Of a stretch of DNA of 64,000 nucleotides, positions 43,670-53,778 are shown in pieces; within the stretch, counting starts at the first letter, position 1; every line of letters begins with the position of its first letter. Location of the stretch: contig NZ_JAUSYQ010000002.1 of NCBI RefSeq assembly GCF_030816965.1, forward strand, positions 186,001 through 250,000, written 5' to 3'. The notes beneath the pieces were generated by a model. That model saw only the letters and a list, made by a program, of their open reading frames with translations, ran no database searches and was not told where the DNA came from. The translations under genes were made by a program, and so were the position numbers. Source of the stretch: Streptomyces canus. GTDB taxonomy: Bacteria; Actinomycetota; Actinomycetes; Streptomycetales; Streptomycetaceae.

Positions 43670-44035
43670 TGTTGCCTCCATGTCAGTTCGTGGGGTGCGA
43701 CACGCACAGGTGGGTCCGCTGGGCCAGTGCGTCCTCGTGCTGCGCCCATAGGTCCGAACGGAACGCGCGAACGGCGGCTGTCACACATTCCTCGGCTCAC
43801 ACAGCCGTTTGAAGAGATGACCAGGCACCCCAAGCTTCTGTGACATTTCGCAGTGTCCCTGCGGCTGCGCACTCCTGAGCATCGTCAAGGACTACATCAA
43901 GAGCCAGAAGCGCCCGGCCTGACCGCCACCCCCGAAGACGCAGAGGACTCCGGCGCCTCGCGCCTCAAGGCCAAGGATCACGTTCCCGCCCGGCCCGTGC
44001 AGGTCTCGGATTTCGGGGGTGGCTCCAGTCGCGGA
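43670..44035. other. Gene-free stretch beyond LAL regulator
   Basis: No gene is supported. A + frame ending at about 43920 reads LSIVKDYIKSQKRPA, vaguely like an IS21 transposase segment, but it is too short to assign. Confidence 0.25.
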
Positions 44036-46810
44036 TCAGGCCGGTGTCGCCTCGTCTTCGAACTGGATGGCACGGATCTCCCGGCGGGAAGAGATGCTGA
44101 GCTTCGAGAACACCTTGCGCAGGTGCCACTCGACTGTGTGCCGGCTGATGAACAACTGGGCGCCGATCTCGGGGTTCGTGAGCCCTTGCCCGGCGAGTCG
44201 GGCGATCTGCGCCTCCTGCGAGGTGAGAGCCGTGGGCGTCGCGACCGCGTGGGTGCGGACCTTCGCCCCCGTCGCCTGCAACTCGCCTCGCGCGCGTTCG
44301 GCGAACGCCTCCGCCCCGAACCGGCTGAACATCTCGTGTGCGACGTCCAGTTGGGCCCGGGCGTCACCGCGGCGGTTCTCGCGGCGCAACCACTCCCCGT
44401 ACAGCAGATGCGCACGGGCGAGTTCCATGCGGACCCGGGTCCGGGCGAGCCGCTCGATCGCCTCACGGTAGAGCCGCTCCGCGGAGTCGCCCTCGCTGAG
44501 CAGCGCCCGTGAGCGCGCTTCCACGCCCAGCGCCCAGTCGGTGCCGCAGGCTCGCGTCACCTCCGAGAGCTGCTCCAGCGCGTCGGTGGCCGACTCGGGT
44601 GAGCCGCTCCGCACGGCCGCCTCGATCAGCTCGACCAGACCCCATCGCGGCGAGGAGAACTCCCGCTGCCCGGCCGCTGCCTCCCGGGCCGCGGCCAGCG
44701 CCTGCGCGTACTGGCCGAGCCCGTTGCAGAGCACCGCCTCGTACCAGCGTGTGACGGTGACCATGGCCCCCTGGCCCCGCGGCACCGCCTCGGCCAGGGC
44801 CGCGTCGATCAACGTACGGGCCTCTCCCTCGCGACCACGCCAGACGGCCAGGCCGAGGGGGCCCACACGTCCCGGGTTGCTGTTGCCGGTTGCCGCGCAC
44901 ACCGCCTCGATCTCCTCGATCAACGACTCGGCCGCCGCCAGTTCCCCGGCGATGAGGTGCACGAAGGCGCGGGAGTCGAGTGCGTCGGGGAGAGCGCTGA
45001 GCGCTCCGGCCTCGCGGGTGACCGTCACATGACGGGTCGCAGCCGCGTGCCAGCGCTCGTCGTCCCACAGCTCCGAGGCGATGACGGACGCGAGCCAGAG
45101 CCGGCGCAGCTGCTCCTGTACGGGGAGCCGCTCGTCGCAGAGTGCTTCGAGTGCGTGCTCCATCATCGACACCGAGGCTGGGTAACCGTCGGCGACTCGC
45201 ACGGCGAGGGCGTCCAGCACCAGGTCGGACACCTGTGGCTGCCGGGCCGGCGGAGCCTCACGGGCGGCCTCGGCCACCTCCAGCAGTCCTGGGCCGCGCG
45301 CCAGGCGGCCGGCGAATATCGCCGCCGCCATGGCGTCCAGGTAGGTCTCACGAGCGAGTGCGACATCGTCGAGCCGGCCGAACCGGCGAGCGGCGGCGAG
45401 CAGCAGCTGCGGGGCCTCGCCGCCGCGGTTCTGGGCGAACGCGATCCCGGCGCGCAGCACCTCGATCCGCGCTCGGCCCAGTTCGTCGAGGGGTCCGGCC
45501 GCCGCCGTGGCGAGGAGGGTGACGGCCGGCTCGAACGCCCCGGCGTGGAGTTTCGCCTGTGCTGCGTCCAACGCGCGCTGTGCGCGTCGCGCGGGATCCT
45601 GTGTCAGCGCGGTCGCACGCTGGAGGAAGGCGGCGGCCGCGGCGATGCCGCCGCGTGCGTGGGCCCGGCCCGCGGAGCGCTCCAGCGCGGCGGCCACTGT
45701 CTCGTCCGGCCCCCAGGCGGCGTCGGCGAGGTGCCAGGCCCGGCGGTCGGGGTCGAGCCGGGCATCGGTGACGTCGGCCAGCGCCCTGTGCACCTCTCGA
45801 CGTTCGCTCGGGCCCGCCGCTCGATAGGCCGCCGAGCGCACCAGCGGGTGCCGGAACCGCACCCGGGTGCCGAGTGTGATCAGGTCCGCCGCGCCTTCGT
45901 GCGACACGGCGATGTCGGCGTCGATGCCGAGGCGGCCGGCCGCACGCCTCAGCAGTGTCACGTCGCCCAGCGGTTCCGCGGCGGCGATGAACAGCAGGCG
46001 TCGGGTCTCGGGCGGAAGCGCCTGAACGCGGCGGAGGAACCCCTGCTCGATCTGGCTCGACAACGGCCATGCGTCCGGACGCCCGAGCCCTGCGGCCATC
46101 TCCGCCGCGGTCAACCCGCGCGGCAGCTCGAGCAGGGCCAGCGGGTTGCCGCGCGACTCGGCGAGGATGCGGTCGCGCACCCGTTCATCCAGCGGACCGG
46201 TGACGACCGAGTGGAGCAGTGTCCGGGAGTCACGCTCGGTCAGCCCCGTGAGGGACAGCTCGGGAAGGCTGCCGAACGTATGGCCGGCACTGGGTTCACG
46301 GACGGCGAAGGCGAGCACAACCGATTCTGCGAGCAGTCGGCGGGCCACGAACTCCAAGGTCATCGCGGACGCCTTGTCCAGCCATTGCGCGTCGTCGACG
46401 ATGCAGACCAGTGGCTGGTCACCGCCGGCGTCCGCGATGAGACTCAGTGTGGCCAGACCCACAAGGAACCGGTCGGGCGCGGCGCCGGCGCGCAGACCGA
46501 AAGCCGTGGCGAGCGCATCACGCTGAGGCTCGGGCAGCTGGTCGAGTCCGGTGAGCAGAGGAGCGCAGAGCTGGTGCAGGCCGGCGTAGGAGAGTTCCAT
46601 CTCGGACTGGACGCCGGCCGCTCTGATGGTGCGACATCCGGTGGCACGACCGAGGAGATGTCTCAGCAGCTCGGTCTTGCCGATCCCGGGCTCACCGCGC
46701 AGGACAAGGACACCGCTGCGCCCGGCTCTGGCACCTGCCACGAGATCGTCGAGGGCCTTGCATTCGCTCTCCCTGCCGAGAAGCCCGGCCCGTGCACCGC
46801 GCCTCGCCAT
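44036..46810 (-). CDS. LuxR-family LAL regulator (AAA ATPase, first copy)
   Basis: This 924-residue protein has an N-terminal ATPase module with Walker A GEPGIGKTELL (residues 39-49) and Walker B LVCIVDDAQWLDKAS, a long helical/TPR-like centre and a C-terminal LuxR helix-turn-helix. The last is LTSQEAQIARLAGQGLTNPE, then IGAQLFISRHTVEWHLRKVF. Such LAL proteins act as large ATP-dependent activators, often of secondary metabolism or sugar use. ATG 46810 has GGGAG upstream; an upstream ATG at 46837 has none. It is on the same strand as the second LAL gene, with about 200 bases between them. Confidence 0.92.
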   Translation of the reverse strand: MARRGARAGLLGRESECKALDDLVAGARAGRSGVLVLRGEPGIGKTELLRHLLGRATGCRTIRAAGVQSEMELSYAGLHQLCAPLLTGLDQLPEPQRDALATAFGLRAGAAPDRFLVGLATLSLIADAGGDQPLVCIVDDAQWLDKASAMTLEFVARRLLAESVVLAFAVREPSAGHTFGSLPELSLTGLTERDSRTLLHSVVTGPLDERVRDRILAESRGNPLALLELPRGLTAAEMAAGLGRPDAWPLSSQIEQGFLRRVQALPPETRRLLFIAAAEPLGDVTLLRRAAGRLGIDADIAVSHEGAADLITLGTRVRFRHPLVRSAAYRAAGPSERREVHRALADVTDARLDPDRRAWHLADAAWGPDETVAAALERSAGRAHARGGIAAAAAFLQRATALTQDPARRAQRALDAAQAKLHAGAFEPAVTLLATAAAGPLDELGRARIEVLRAGIAFAQNRGGEAPQLLLAAARRFGRLDDVALARETYLDAMAAAIFAGRLARGPGLLEVAEAAREAPPARQPQVSDLVLDALAVRVADGYPASVSMMEHALEALCDERLPVQEQLRRLWLASVIASELWDDERWHAAATRHVTVTREAGALSALPDALDSRAFVHLIAGELAAAESLIEEIEAVCAATGNSNPGRVGPLGLAVWRGREGEARTLIDAALAEAVPRGQGAMVTVTRWYEAVLCNGLGQYAQALAAAREAAAGQREFSSPRWGLVELIEAAVRSGSPESATDALEQLSEVTRACGTDWALGVEARSRALLSEGDSAERLYREAIERLARTRVRMELARAHLLYGEWLRRENRRGDARAQLDVAHEMFSRFGAEAFAERARGELQATGAKVRTHAVATPTALTSQEAQIARLAGQGLTNPEIGAQLFISRHTVEWHLRKVFSKLSISSRREIRAIQFEDEATPA

Positions 46811-47015
46811 GGCAGCTCCCTTGTCAGGAATGTTCACTGAGTATGGTAATCCGTCTGCTGATCGCCGTGCTCGTGATCGACCATGACGAGTCGGCTCGCC
46901 TGCGGGCCCGCAGAACGGCTGAGCAGGCTCACCCGCCCTGTGACGGTGCCGGTCAGGGGACGCGCTTCTGCCCGCCGTGCAGCCAAGAGTCGAACAAGCG
47001 GGTGACTACGTGTTG
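46811..47015. other. Short gap between two LAL genes
   Basis: About 205 bases lie between the stop of the second LAL gene and the start of the first. No separate gene or hairpin was recognised, so the two could be separate transcripts or one long one. Confidence 0.3.
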
Positions 47016-49853
47016 TCAATCGACGTCGGCGCCTGACGAGTCGCTCGCCGGGGGCCCGTCCTGGAGTGCGGCGAGCGCGGCAGCGAGCTTGCCCCGGCTG
47101 GTGATGCCGAGGCGGGGATAGATGCGGTACAGGTGGGCTCCGACGGTGCGGTGCGAGATGAACAGGCGCTGGCCGATCTCCCGGTTGCTCAGTCCGCGCG
47201 ACGCGAGCACGGCGATCTGCATCTCCTGGGCCGACAGCCGGTCGCTGGTGTTCGCGTGCCGTCGGCCGCTCGACTCGCCGGCGGCACGCAACTGCTCGCG
47301 AGCCATCTCGGCCCAGGGCAGCGCGCCGACCCGGTCGAACTCGTCGCGGGCGCTGCGCAGCGGATTCCGGGCTTCGACGTTGTGCCGTTGCCGACGCAGC
47401 CGACGGCCGTGGTGCAGGTGCAGCCGGGCCCGGGCCAGGGCCCAGCCGGCGGGCAACGCGGCCAGCGCCGCGGTGTAGTGCTCCTCCGCCGTGTCGTCCG
47501 GCGCCAGCACCGCCTCGGTGTAGACGTGGGCCACCACCATCATTTCCGAGGGCAGTCGGGCGGCCAGCTCGGGGAGTCCATCCAGTAGTTCCCGGGCCCG
47601 CTGCACGGTACCCGCGGCCACTGCGGCGTCCGCCAGGTCCGGTGCGAGCAGCCAGCGGCTGACCGAGTGGTAATGGGGGTCCGTCGGATCGAACGCGCGC
47701 GCGAGTGCGTCGTACGCCTCGGCCGCGCGGCCGTCGAAGAGCGCGAGCAGGCCCTCTACCTGCTGCGCCATGACGGCGGCGAACGGCATGCCCGGGAACA
47801 ACCGGTGGGCGCGCAGTTCGCCGAGCGTCCGCTCCGCGGCCTCGGTCTCTCCGCGCAGCGCCGCCACCAGACTCTCTGTCGCCTTCACCCCCAGCCAGAC
47901 GATCCACTCCTCGGTCTCCTCGGCCAGTGCGAGTCCCTCGCCGGACTCCTCGCGGGCCCGATCGAGCTGACCGAGGTACACCCGCGGCCAACTGCCCGCA
48001 AGTGACCGGGCGAGCAGCCCGAGCCTGCCCTGCGACCGCCACGCCGCGGCCGCCAGTGACAGGTACCGGGCGGCGAGGGTGGCGTCGCCCAGGACCATCG
48101 CGCCGCTGCCGAGGAAATGCATGATCCGGCCGTCCAGGCGGTCCGGCCGGAGGCTGCCGAGCCGTGCGATCACCTCGGCGCCGTACCGGAACGGTTCGGT
48201 GTACGCCCGTACCGTCAGCACGACGGGAGCATCCGGATCGGGGTTCCATCGGTCCAGCTCGGCCGCGGCCAGCGTGCGCACCCGTGCGTCGCCGTCCTGG
48301 AAGAAGCACCGGGCGGCCGCCCGCCACAGCAGGTTCTCGGCGACCTGCACGCCGCCCGCGTCGAACGCGCCGGCCGCTGTGGTCACCATGTCCTCGATCC
48401 GGCGGTGCGGCTCGTCGGGTTCGAACGCCGCCTTGTCGGAGACGACCATGAGGCGGGCCCGCTCCAGCGGGCCGAGTTCGCTCATGTCGGCCCGGTCCAG
48501 CAACAGCTGGGTGTGCACCCGGTCATTGATCTCGCTGGCCGACTCGACCGCCCGGACGAGGATCTCGGTCCTGCGGCGCGGGTCCTGGACGAGCTCGGCC
48601 GCCTGGCGCAGGGCCGGCACGGCGGAGGCCACCTTGCCCCGGGCCAGCGCGGTGTCGGCGAAACGTTCCAGCCTGGCGGCGAGTTCCTCGTCCGGGCCGA
48701 GCGTCGCGGCCGCCAGGTGGAGGAGCCGGCGCTCGGGGGTGTCGGCCATGGCCACGGCGATGGCGCGGTGGGTGGCCAGCCGGTCGGCGACCGTGGCACG
48801 GGTGTAGATCGCCGAGCGCATCAGCGGATGCCGGAACTCGAGGCTACGGCCGACCAGACCGACCAGGCCCGCGTCGACCGCCTCCTGCACCGCGTCCACG
48901 GAAACTTTGGTGCCCGTCAGACGACTCGACACGTCCAGCAACCGGTTCAGTGGTGCGCTGGGCTCGGTGGCCAGGGCCAACAGGAGCGCTCGGCACCCCG
49001 GGCTCGCCGAGTCCGTACGCGCGGCGAACGCGTCCTCCAGCCGCTGGGTCAGCGGCAGATCGTCCAGCTGCGATGCGATGTCCTGCACCGTCTTGGGCAG
49101 CTCGACCAGGGCCAGCGGGTTGCCCGCGGCGCGCTCCAGGATGAGGGCCCGCAGCGGCGCCGACAGGTCCGGTGCACCCGCGTCGAGCAGTTCGGCGGCG
49201 GCGGACCGGCCGAGCGGTTGCAGGTGAAGGTCCGGCTGCGCGCTCGGGGCGTAGGAGTCGGGAGAGTGAACCCGGGACGCCGCCACGACCAGTACGGGAA
49301 GATCGCGGGTGCGCCGGACGACGAATCTGAGGACGTCCCGGCTCGGCGAATCGATCCACTGCAGGTCGTCGACGAGCAGCAGGAGCGGTTGCCGGTCGGC
49401 CTCGTCGGTGAGCAGTTCGAGCACGGCGAGCGCGACCCGGAAGATATGGGGCTCGATCTGGGTGGCGCTGAAGGCGTCGACCAGCGCGCTGCGGTGCGGA
49501 GACGGCAGCTTCCCGATGCCGTCGGCGACCGGTTGCAGCAGCAGTTGCAGAGCCGCGAACGGCAGCCACAGCTCGGTCTCCACACCGGCTGCGCTCAGCA
49601 CCTTGAAACCGCCCTCGGTGCCCTCGGCACCGACCGAGCGCAGCAGAGCCGACTTACCGAGACCGGCGGTGCCGTGGATCAACAGCGCACTGCCGCGTCC
49701 GTCCGCCGCGTCCGCCAGCAGCCCGCGCAGGATGCGCAGCTCCGCGTCCCGGCCGATCATCGCGCGGGGGCTCGGTTCGGCCCCTGGAGGGCCCCGGCTG
49801 CTGTGCTGAACATGTGCGGCTTCCTCAGTGCAGGGAGTCACGTTGCACCACAT
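47016..49853 (-). CDS. LuxR-family LAL regulator (AAA ATPase, second copy)
   Basis: This protein has up to 945 residues. Walker A is GTAGLGKSALL (61-71), Walker B LLLLVDDLQWIDSPS, then a TPR-like centre. The C-terminal LuxR HTH is LSAQEMQIAVLASRGLSNRE, then IGQRLFISHRTVGAHLYRIY. The start is uncertain: ATG 49853 has TTAGG directly against it, GTG 49841 has AGGA twelve bases back, and MIGRDAELR near 49760 is also possible. It belongs to the same group as the three other LAL proteins here, but is not a close copy of them. It follows the WhiB and sugar-porter genes in the same direction, which suggests control linked to sugar uptake. Confidence 0.9.
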   Translation of the reverse strand: MWCNVTPCTEEAAHVQHSSRGPPGAEPSPRAMIGRDAELRILRGLLADAADGRGSALLIHGTAGLGKSALLRSVGAEGTEGGFKVLSAAGVETELWLPFAALQLLLQPVADGIGKLPSPHRSALVDAFSATQIEPHIFRVALAVLELLTDEADRQPLLLLVDDLQWIDSPSRDVLRFVVRRTRDLPVLVVAASRVHSPDSYAPSAQPDLHLQPLGRSAAAELLDAGAPDLSAPLRALILERAAGNPLALVELPKTVQDIASQLDDLPLTQRLEDAFAARTDSASPGCRALLLALATEPSAPLNRLLDVSSRLTGTKVSVDAVQEAVDAGLVGLVGRSLEFRHPLMRSAIYTRATVADRLATHRAIAVAMADTPERRLLHLAAATLGPDEELAARLERFADTALARGKVASAVPALRQAAELVQDPRRRTEILVRAVESASEINDRVHTQLLLDRADMSELGPLERARLMVVSDKAAFEPDEPHRRIEDMVTTAAGAFDAGGVQVAENLLWRAAARCFFQDGDARVRTLAAAELDRWNPDPDAPVVLTVRAYTEPFRYGAEVIARLGSLRPDRLDGRIMHFLGSGAMVLGDATLAARYLSLAAAAWRSQGRLGLLARSLAGSWPRVYLGQLDRAREESGEGLALAEETEEWIVWLGVKATESLVAALRGETEAAERTLGELRAHRLFPGMPFAAVMAQQVEGLLALFDGRAAEAYDALARAFDPTDPHYHSVSRWLLAPDLADAAVAAGTVQRARELLDGLPELAARLPSEMMVVAHVYTEAVLAPDDTAEEHYTAALAALPAGWALARARLHLHHGRRLRRQRHNVEARNPLRSARDEFDRVGALPWAEMAREQLRAAGESSGRRHANTSDRLSAQEMQIAVLASRGLSNREIGQRLFISHRTVGAHLYRIYPRLGITSRGKLAAALAALQDGPPASDSSGADVD

Positions 49854-49991
49854 CCTAACCGTGGCCCCCTACACCCTCGGCGCGATCGCACCATCAGTAG
49901 AACGACTCAACTCCCGCTGCGCCGAGGCCCGAATCCGAAGGCGGTCACCCGACAGAACCGGCCGAGCCGGTGGGCCCGGCCGGTTCCGCGT

Positions 49992-50363
49992 TCACCGCGC
50001 GCCCGGGGACGACTCCAGCAGGGCTAACCCCCGTTCCGCGATGGGTTCGGCGACGGGTTCCTGGGGCAGAGAGGGCACGGACGGCGGCGGCCCGATGCGG
50101 ATGAGCGTCTCCCGTGTCTCCTCGGTCAGACCTCCCCAGATCCCGTACCGCTCCCCGTGGTCGAGCGCATACCGGCGGCACGGAATCCGCACCGGGCACC
50201 GATCGCAGATCATCAGCGCCCGTCGGACGGCCGCCAGGTCGCCCCGAGGGGGGAAGAAGGTCTCGATGTCGGCACCTCGGCAGGCCGCGGCCGGCCACCG
50301 GCCCGCCGCCGGGCGGACGGGCAGGACACCGTTGTTCATCAGGGGCGTACGAGACGCTGTCAT
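49992..50363 (-). CDS. WhiB-family iron-sulfur regulator
   Basis: This 123-residue protein has the four WhiB cysteines: Cys28 (AACRGAD), Cys53 and Cys56 (ICDRC) and Cys62 (VRIPC), followed by GIWGGLTEETRETL, the G[VI]WGG turn. These hold a 4Fe-4S cluster that senses oxygen or nitric oxide, and the protein works with sigma factors. Its ATG at 50363 overlaps the sugar-porter stop (ATGA, 50360-50363), so it is translated with the porter. A redox regulator coupled to a sugar porter is unusual and suggests redox-sensitive control of sugar use. Confidence 0.9.
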   Translation of the reverse strand: MTASRTPLMNNGVLPVRPAAGRWPAAACRGADIETFFPPRGDLAAVRRALMICDRCPVRIPCRRYALDHGERYGIWGGLTEETRETLIRIGPPPSVPSLPQEPVAEPIAERGLALLESSPGAR

Positions 50364-51793
50364 CCCATCTCCTCCAGCTTCTTGCCGTTGGTCTCGCGCA
50401 CCCTGACGGCGACGAAGACGAACGAGAGCACGGCGAAGGCCGCGTAGATCGCGTAGGTGGACGACAGGTTCCAGTCCGACATGCGGGGGAAGCTCTCGGT
50501 GACGGCCCAGTTGGCGATCCAGTTCGCGGCGGTCGCCACCGACATCGCGGCGGCGCGGATCCTCAGCGGGAACATCTCGCCGACCATCACCCAGAGCACC
50601 ACACCCCAGGAGACCGCGAAGAAGAACACGAAGGAGTGGGCGGCGACCAGCGCCACGGTGCCCTGGGTGTCCGGGATGGACAGACTGCCGCCGCTGCCCG
50701 TCTTGTACGAGAAGGCCCAGGAGGCGAAGGCCAGCGACACGGCCATGCCGGCCGAACCGGTCAGCGCGAGCGGTTTCCGGCCGACCCGGTCGATCAGCAG
50801 CATCGCCACGACGGTGCCGATGATGTTGATGATCGACGTGGACAGGCTGATCAGAAGGGAGTCGGACTGGTCGATGCCCACCGACTGCCACAGCAGCGAC
50901 GAGTAGTAGAAGATGACGTTGATGCCGACGAGCTGCTGGAAGACGGCCAGCCCGATGCCGACCCACACGATCGGCAGCAGCCCGAAGCGGCCGTCGAGCA
51001 GATCGCGTACCCGCGGCTTGTGATCGGTCTTGAGAGCATGCTGGATCTCGGCGATCCGCTCCTCGGAGCCCGCGTACGTGCCCTGCAGGTCGCGCAGCAC
51101 GGCGAGGGCCTGGACCTCGCGGCCCGTGGCGACGAGGAAGTGCGGCGACTCCGGGATGCGCAGGGTGAGGAACAGGTAGGCGAGCGCCGGTACGATCGCG
51201 GCCATCAGCATCCACTGCCAGGCATCCAGGGCGCCCAGCGGGTTCTCGCTCTTGCCGTCAGCCCCTTGGGCGATGCCCCAGTTGACGAGCTGGGAGGCGG
51301 TGATGCCGAGCACGATGGCCGCCTGCTGGAACGAGGCCAGCCGCCCGCGATGGTCGGGCGGCGCGACCTCGGCGATGTAGGTGGGCCCGATCAGCGAGGC
51401 GAGGCCGATCGCCGTACCGCCGACGATGCGCCAGGCGCCCAGGTCCCAGACGGAGAAGGGCATGGACGAGCCGAGCGCGCTGATCGCGAAGAGAACCGCG
51501 GCGAAGTGCATCACGCGCCGACGGCCGACGCGGTCGGCGAGACGTCCGGCGACGGCCGCTCCGAAGGCGGAACCGAGCAGAGCGGAGGCGACGATGGTGC
51601 CCGTCTCGCTGGAGGTGACATCGAATCGGTGCTGGATGCCGGTGACGGCGCCGTTGATGACGGCACTGTCGTAGCCGAACAGGAAGCCGCCGATCGACGC
51701 GGCCGCCGAGATGTAGGTGACACGCCGTAGGTTGGTCGGGCGGAGCGCGGCCCCTGAGTGGGCCGGCCCCGCGGAAGAGGCGTTCGCGGTCAT
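50360..51793 (-). CDS. MFS sugar porter (glucose/xylose permease family)
   Basis: This 477-residue protein has twelve transmembrane helices and the sugar-porter signatures: GGFLFGYDSAVINGA in helix 1, GRLADRVGRRR between helices 2 and 3, RIPESPHFL at the central loop, VFQQLVGINVIFYYSS in helix 7 and LIDRVGRKPL. It resembles GlcP-type glucose permeases of Streptomyces. ATG 51793 has AAGGAG upstream. It lies 157 bases after the ROK glucokinase on the same strand, so uptake and phosphorylation are adjacent. Its stop overlaps WhiB. Confidence 0.93.
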   Translation of the reverse strand: MTANASSAGPAHSGAALRPTNLRRVTYISAAASIGGFLFGYDSAVINGAVTGIQHRFDVTSSETGTIVASALLGSAFGAAVAGRLADRVGRRRVMHFAAVLFAISALGSSMPFSVWDLGAWRIVGGTAIGLASLIGPTYIAEVAPPDHRGRLASFQQAAIVLGITASQLVNWGIAQGADGKSENPLGALDAWQWMLMAAIVPALAYLFLTLRIPESPHFLVATGREVQALAVLRDLQGTYAGSEERIAEIQHALKTDHKPRVRDLLDGRFGLLPIVWVGIGLAVFQQLVGINVIFYYSSLLWQSVGIDQSDSLLISLSTSIINIIGTVVAMLLIDRVGRKPLALTGSAGMAVSLAFASWAFSYKTGSGGSLSIPDTQGTVALVAAHSFVFFFAVSWGVVLWVMVGEMFPLRIRAAAMSVATAANWIANWAVTESFPRMSDWNLSSTYAIYAAFAVLSFVFVAVRVRETNGKKLEEMG

Positions 51794-51950
51794 GGACAAG
51801 GACTCCTTCACAGGGCCGGGTACGCATCGGCGCAGGCGGGAGCTCTCCCGGCCAGGCGGGCGTACCGGTCGTAGGGGACGTGGATCGGATGGACGACCGC
51901 GCTGATGAGTGGGCACCGGTCGTCGTGCCGGGCGGCGAGCATGCCGCCGC

Positions 51951-52940
51951 TCAGACGCCGGCCGTCGGGGCTGAGAGCAGTTCGTGCAGGCGGGCGAGGT
52001 TCGCGGCGCCGATGAGGCCGGCGTCCGATCCCACGGTGGCGGTGCGGACCTCGGCGTAGACGCGGTGCTCGCCGCCGCCGAGGGCCCGACGGTAGGACAT
52101 CTCGGCCGGACGCCTGATCAGCTCGCCGGTGTCGCCGAGGCCGCCGCCGATGACGAGGACGGACGGGTCGAGGATGGAGGCGAGGTCGGCGAGCGCCTGG
52201 CCCAACCAGCGGCCCGACTGCTCGAACACCTCGAGGGAGAAGGGGTCGCCACTGAGGGCGGCCTCGGTCACATGGTGCCCATCGAGGCCGTCGGGGGTGC
52301 CGTCGCCCAGCGCGAGCACCACCGCGGCCCGTGCCGGATCGGCGGCCGCCATCTCGCGGGCGCGGCGGGTGTGGGCCGCCCCGCTGGCGTACTGCTCCAT
52401 GCAGCCGCGCTGGCCGCAGGGGCAGGGGAGCCCGTCGGGGACCGCCCGGTAGTGGCCGATCTCGCCGGCCATGCCGAAGCGGCCGCGGAAGAGCCGGCCC
52501 CTGCTGATGATGCCGCCGCCCAGGCCGGTGCCCGCCATGACCATCAACATGTCGTCATGCCCGGCACCGGCTCCATGGATGAACTCGCCCCAAGCGGCGG
52601 CGTTCGCGTCGTTCTCGACGACGACCGGAAGCCCGGTGGCCTCCTGGACGATGTCCCGGATCGCCTTGTCGTGCCAGCCCAGGTTGGGTGCGAAGCGCAC
52701 CGTCGAGCGGTCCGCGTCCACGTATCCGGCTGCTCCGACACCGACCGCTCGGACGTCGTCCCAGCCCTTGCGGACCCGCTGGACCGCCTCGGCGATCGCC
52801 CCGGCGATCCGGTCCGGGTCGTGCGGGGTGGGGACGCGAACCCGGGAGACGACCTCCCCGCCGGGGTCGACCGTCCCGGCGGCGATCTTCGTGCCGCCTA
52901 GATCGACGCCGACGGTCAGACCGCCGTTCTGGTCGTTCAT
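51951..52940 (-). CDS. ROK-family glucokinase
   Basis: This 329-residue protein has the N-terminal phosphate-binding VGVDLGGTKIAAG, the sugar-binding VENDANAAAWGE, the ATP-binding VMAGTGLGGGII, the ROK zinc motif CPCGQRGCMEQYASG and the late VIGGGLGDTGEL. It phosphorylates glucose (or another hexose) with ATP in the cytosol and likely acts downstream of the adjacent porter. ATG 52940 was chosen; sequence upstream is not family-like. Because Streptomyces glucokinases also mediate carbon repression, this second-copy-like gene could be regulatory as well. Confidence 0.92.
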   Translation of the reverse strand: MNDQNGGLTVGVDLGGTKIAAGTVDPGGEVVSRVRVPTPHDPDRIAGAIAEAVQRVRKGWDDVRAVGVGAAGYVDADRSTVRFAPNLGWHDKAIRDIVQEATGLPVVVENDANAAAWGEFIHGAGAGHDDMLMVMAGTGLGGGIISRGRLFRGRFGMAGEIGHYRAVPDGLPCPCGQRGCMEQYASGAAHTRRAREMAAADPARAAVVLALGDGTPDGLDGHHVTEAALSGDPFSLEVFEQSGRWLGQALADLASILDPSVLVIGGGLGDTGELIRRPAEMSYRRALGGGEHRVYAEVRTATVGSDAGLIGAANLARLHELLSAPTAGV

Positions 52941-53286
52941 GCGGCACCGCCCACGCCGTCGAACCGACGGTGCGCGTGCCGACACCTGTGTCCGCCTGAC
53001 AGGCTGACGGGGCCGTGAGACATGATGTGGCTCCTGACGTTGTGATTTCGTGTGAACGAGGGGAAGTTGCCTCGTCACCAGACGGAACAACGGGCATGGC
53101 AGCGTCGGCACCCCGTGAGGCGGCGGTTCGCCGCCGGTCCGTCTACAGGATCAGCTTCCGTAATCCGGTGGCGCGTTGCATGAGTCATTCGACTGTGTCC
53201 AGCCGTAGTCGCTCGCTGTGTCACACATCCGTGCCGTGCGTTGTCTTCTAAGCGAACCAAGTTGGATCGACCGGAGGTGTGACACG
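52941..53286. other. Intergenic region between divergent glucokinase and cupin genes
   Basis: About 345 bases with no gene. It must hold the promoters of the leftward glucokinase/porter run and the rightward cupin gene. No clear inverted repeat for a sugar-responsive repressor was identified by eye. Confidence 0.4.
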
Positions 53287-53727
53287 ATGTTGGACAAGAC
53301 ATCCATGAGCGGACTCGACGAGCACGGGAGCCAGGACGGGACCGGGCCCAGGATGCTGGCGGACGTCAAGCCGCCCTTCGTGCCGGAGGGTGCTTCGGCG
53401 ATGACCGTGGTGGTCGAGTGGCCTCCGGGACACCCCGGGACGCCGCCGCACCGGCACTCGGGGCCGTGCTTCGGCTACGTCACCGAAGGCGCCGTCCGGT
53501 GGGAACTCGAGGGCGAGCCCGAGCGGGTGATCAAGGCCGGTGAGACTTTCTGGGAGCCGGGCGGTGACGTGATCCACTACCAGAACGGCAACGCCCTGTC
53601 GGATACGCCGGCCAAGTACGTCGTCATCATGCTGTGCGCGCCCGGCCGGCCGATGCTCACGCTGGTCGAAGAGGAAGAGCTGTCGAAGCGGGCCCACCTG
53701 CGCGCCCCGCGGCCTTCCGAGGACTAA
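53287..53727 (+). CDS. Cupin-domain protein
   Basis: This 146-residue protein carries cupin motif 1 as PPGHPGTPPHRHSGPCFGYV followed by TEGAVRWELEGE, and motif 2 as GETFWEPGGDVIHYQNGN. The HRH, GYVTEG and late His suggest a bound metal. It is a small beta-barrel protein that could be an enzyme or a small-molecule sensor; no substrate can be named. ATG 53287 has GGAGGTGTG upstream; an ATG seven codons later is an alternative. It ends 51 bases before a LAL regulator on the same strand, so the two may be co-transcribed. Confidence 0.85.
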   Translation: MLDKTSMSGLDEHGSQDGTGPRMLADVKPPFVPEGASAMTVVVEWPPGHPGTPPHRHSGPCFGYVTEGAVRWELEGEPERVIKAGETFWEPGGDVIHYQNGNALSDTPAKYVVIMLCAPGRPMLTLVEEEELSKRAHLRAPRPSED

Positions 53728-53778
53728 CCACGGCCCGGAGACGAGAGTCCGCCACGTCAGATCTCGAAGGGGGACGCT

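Noticed and set aside
44957..50027. Long open frames (over 600 codons) antisense to the LAL genes
   Set aside because: Same reason: no domains, no starts with ribosome-binding sites, exact overlap with well-supported LAL coding frames.
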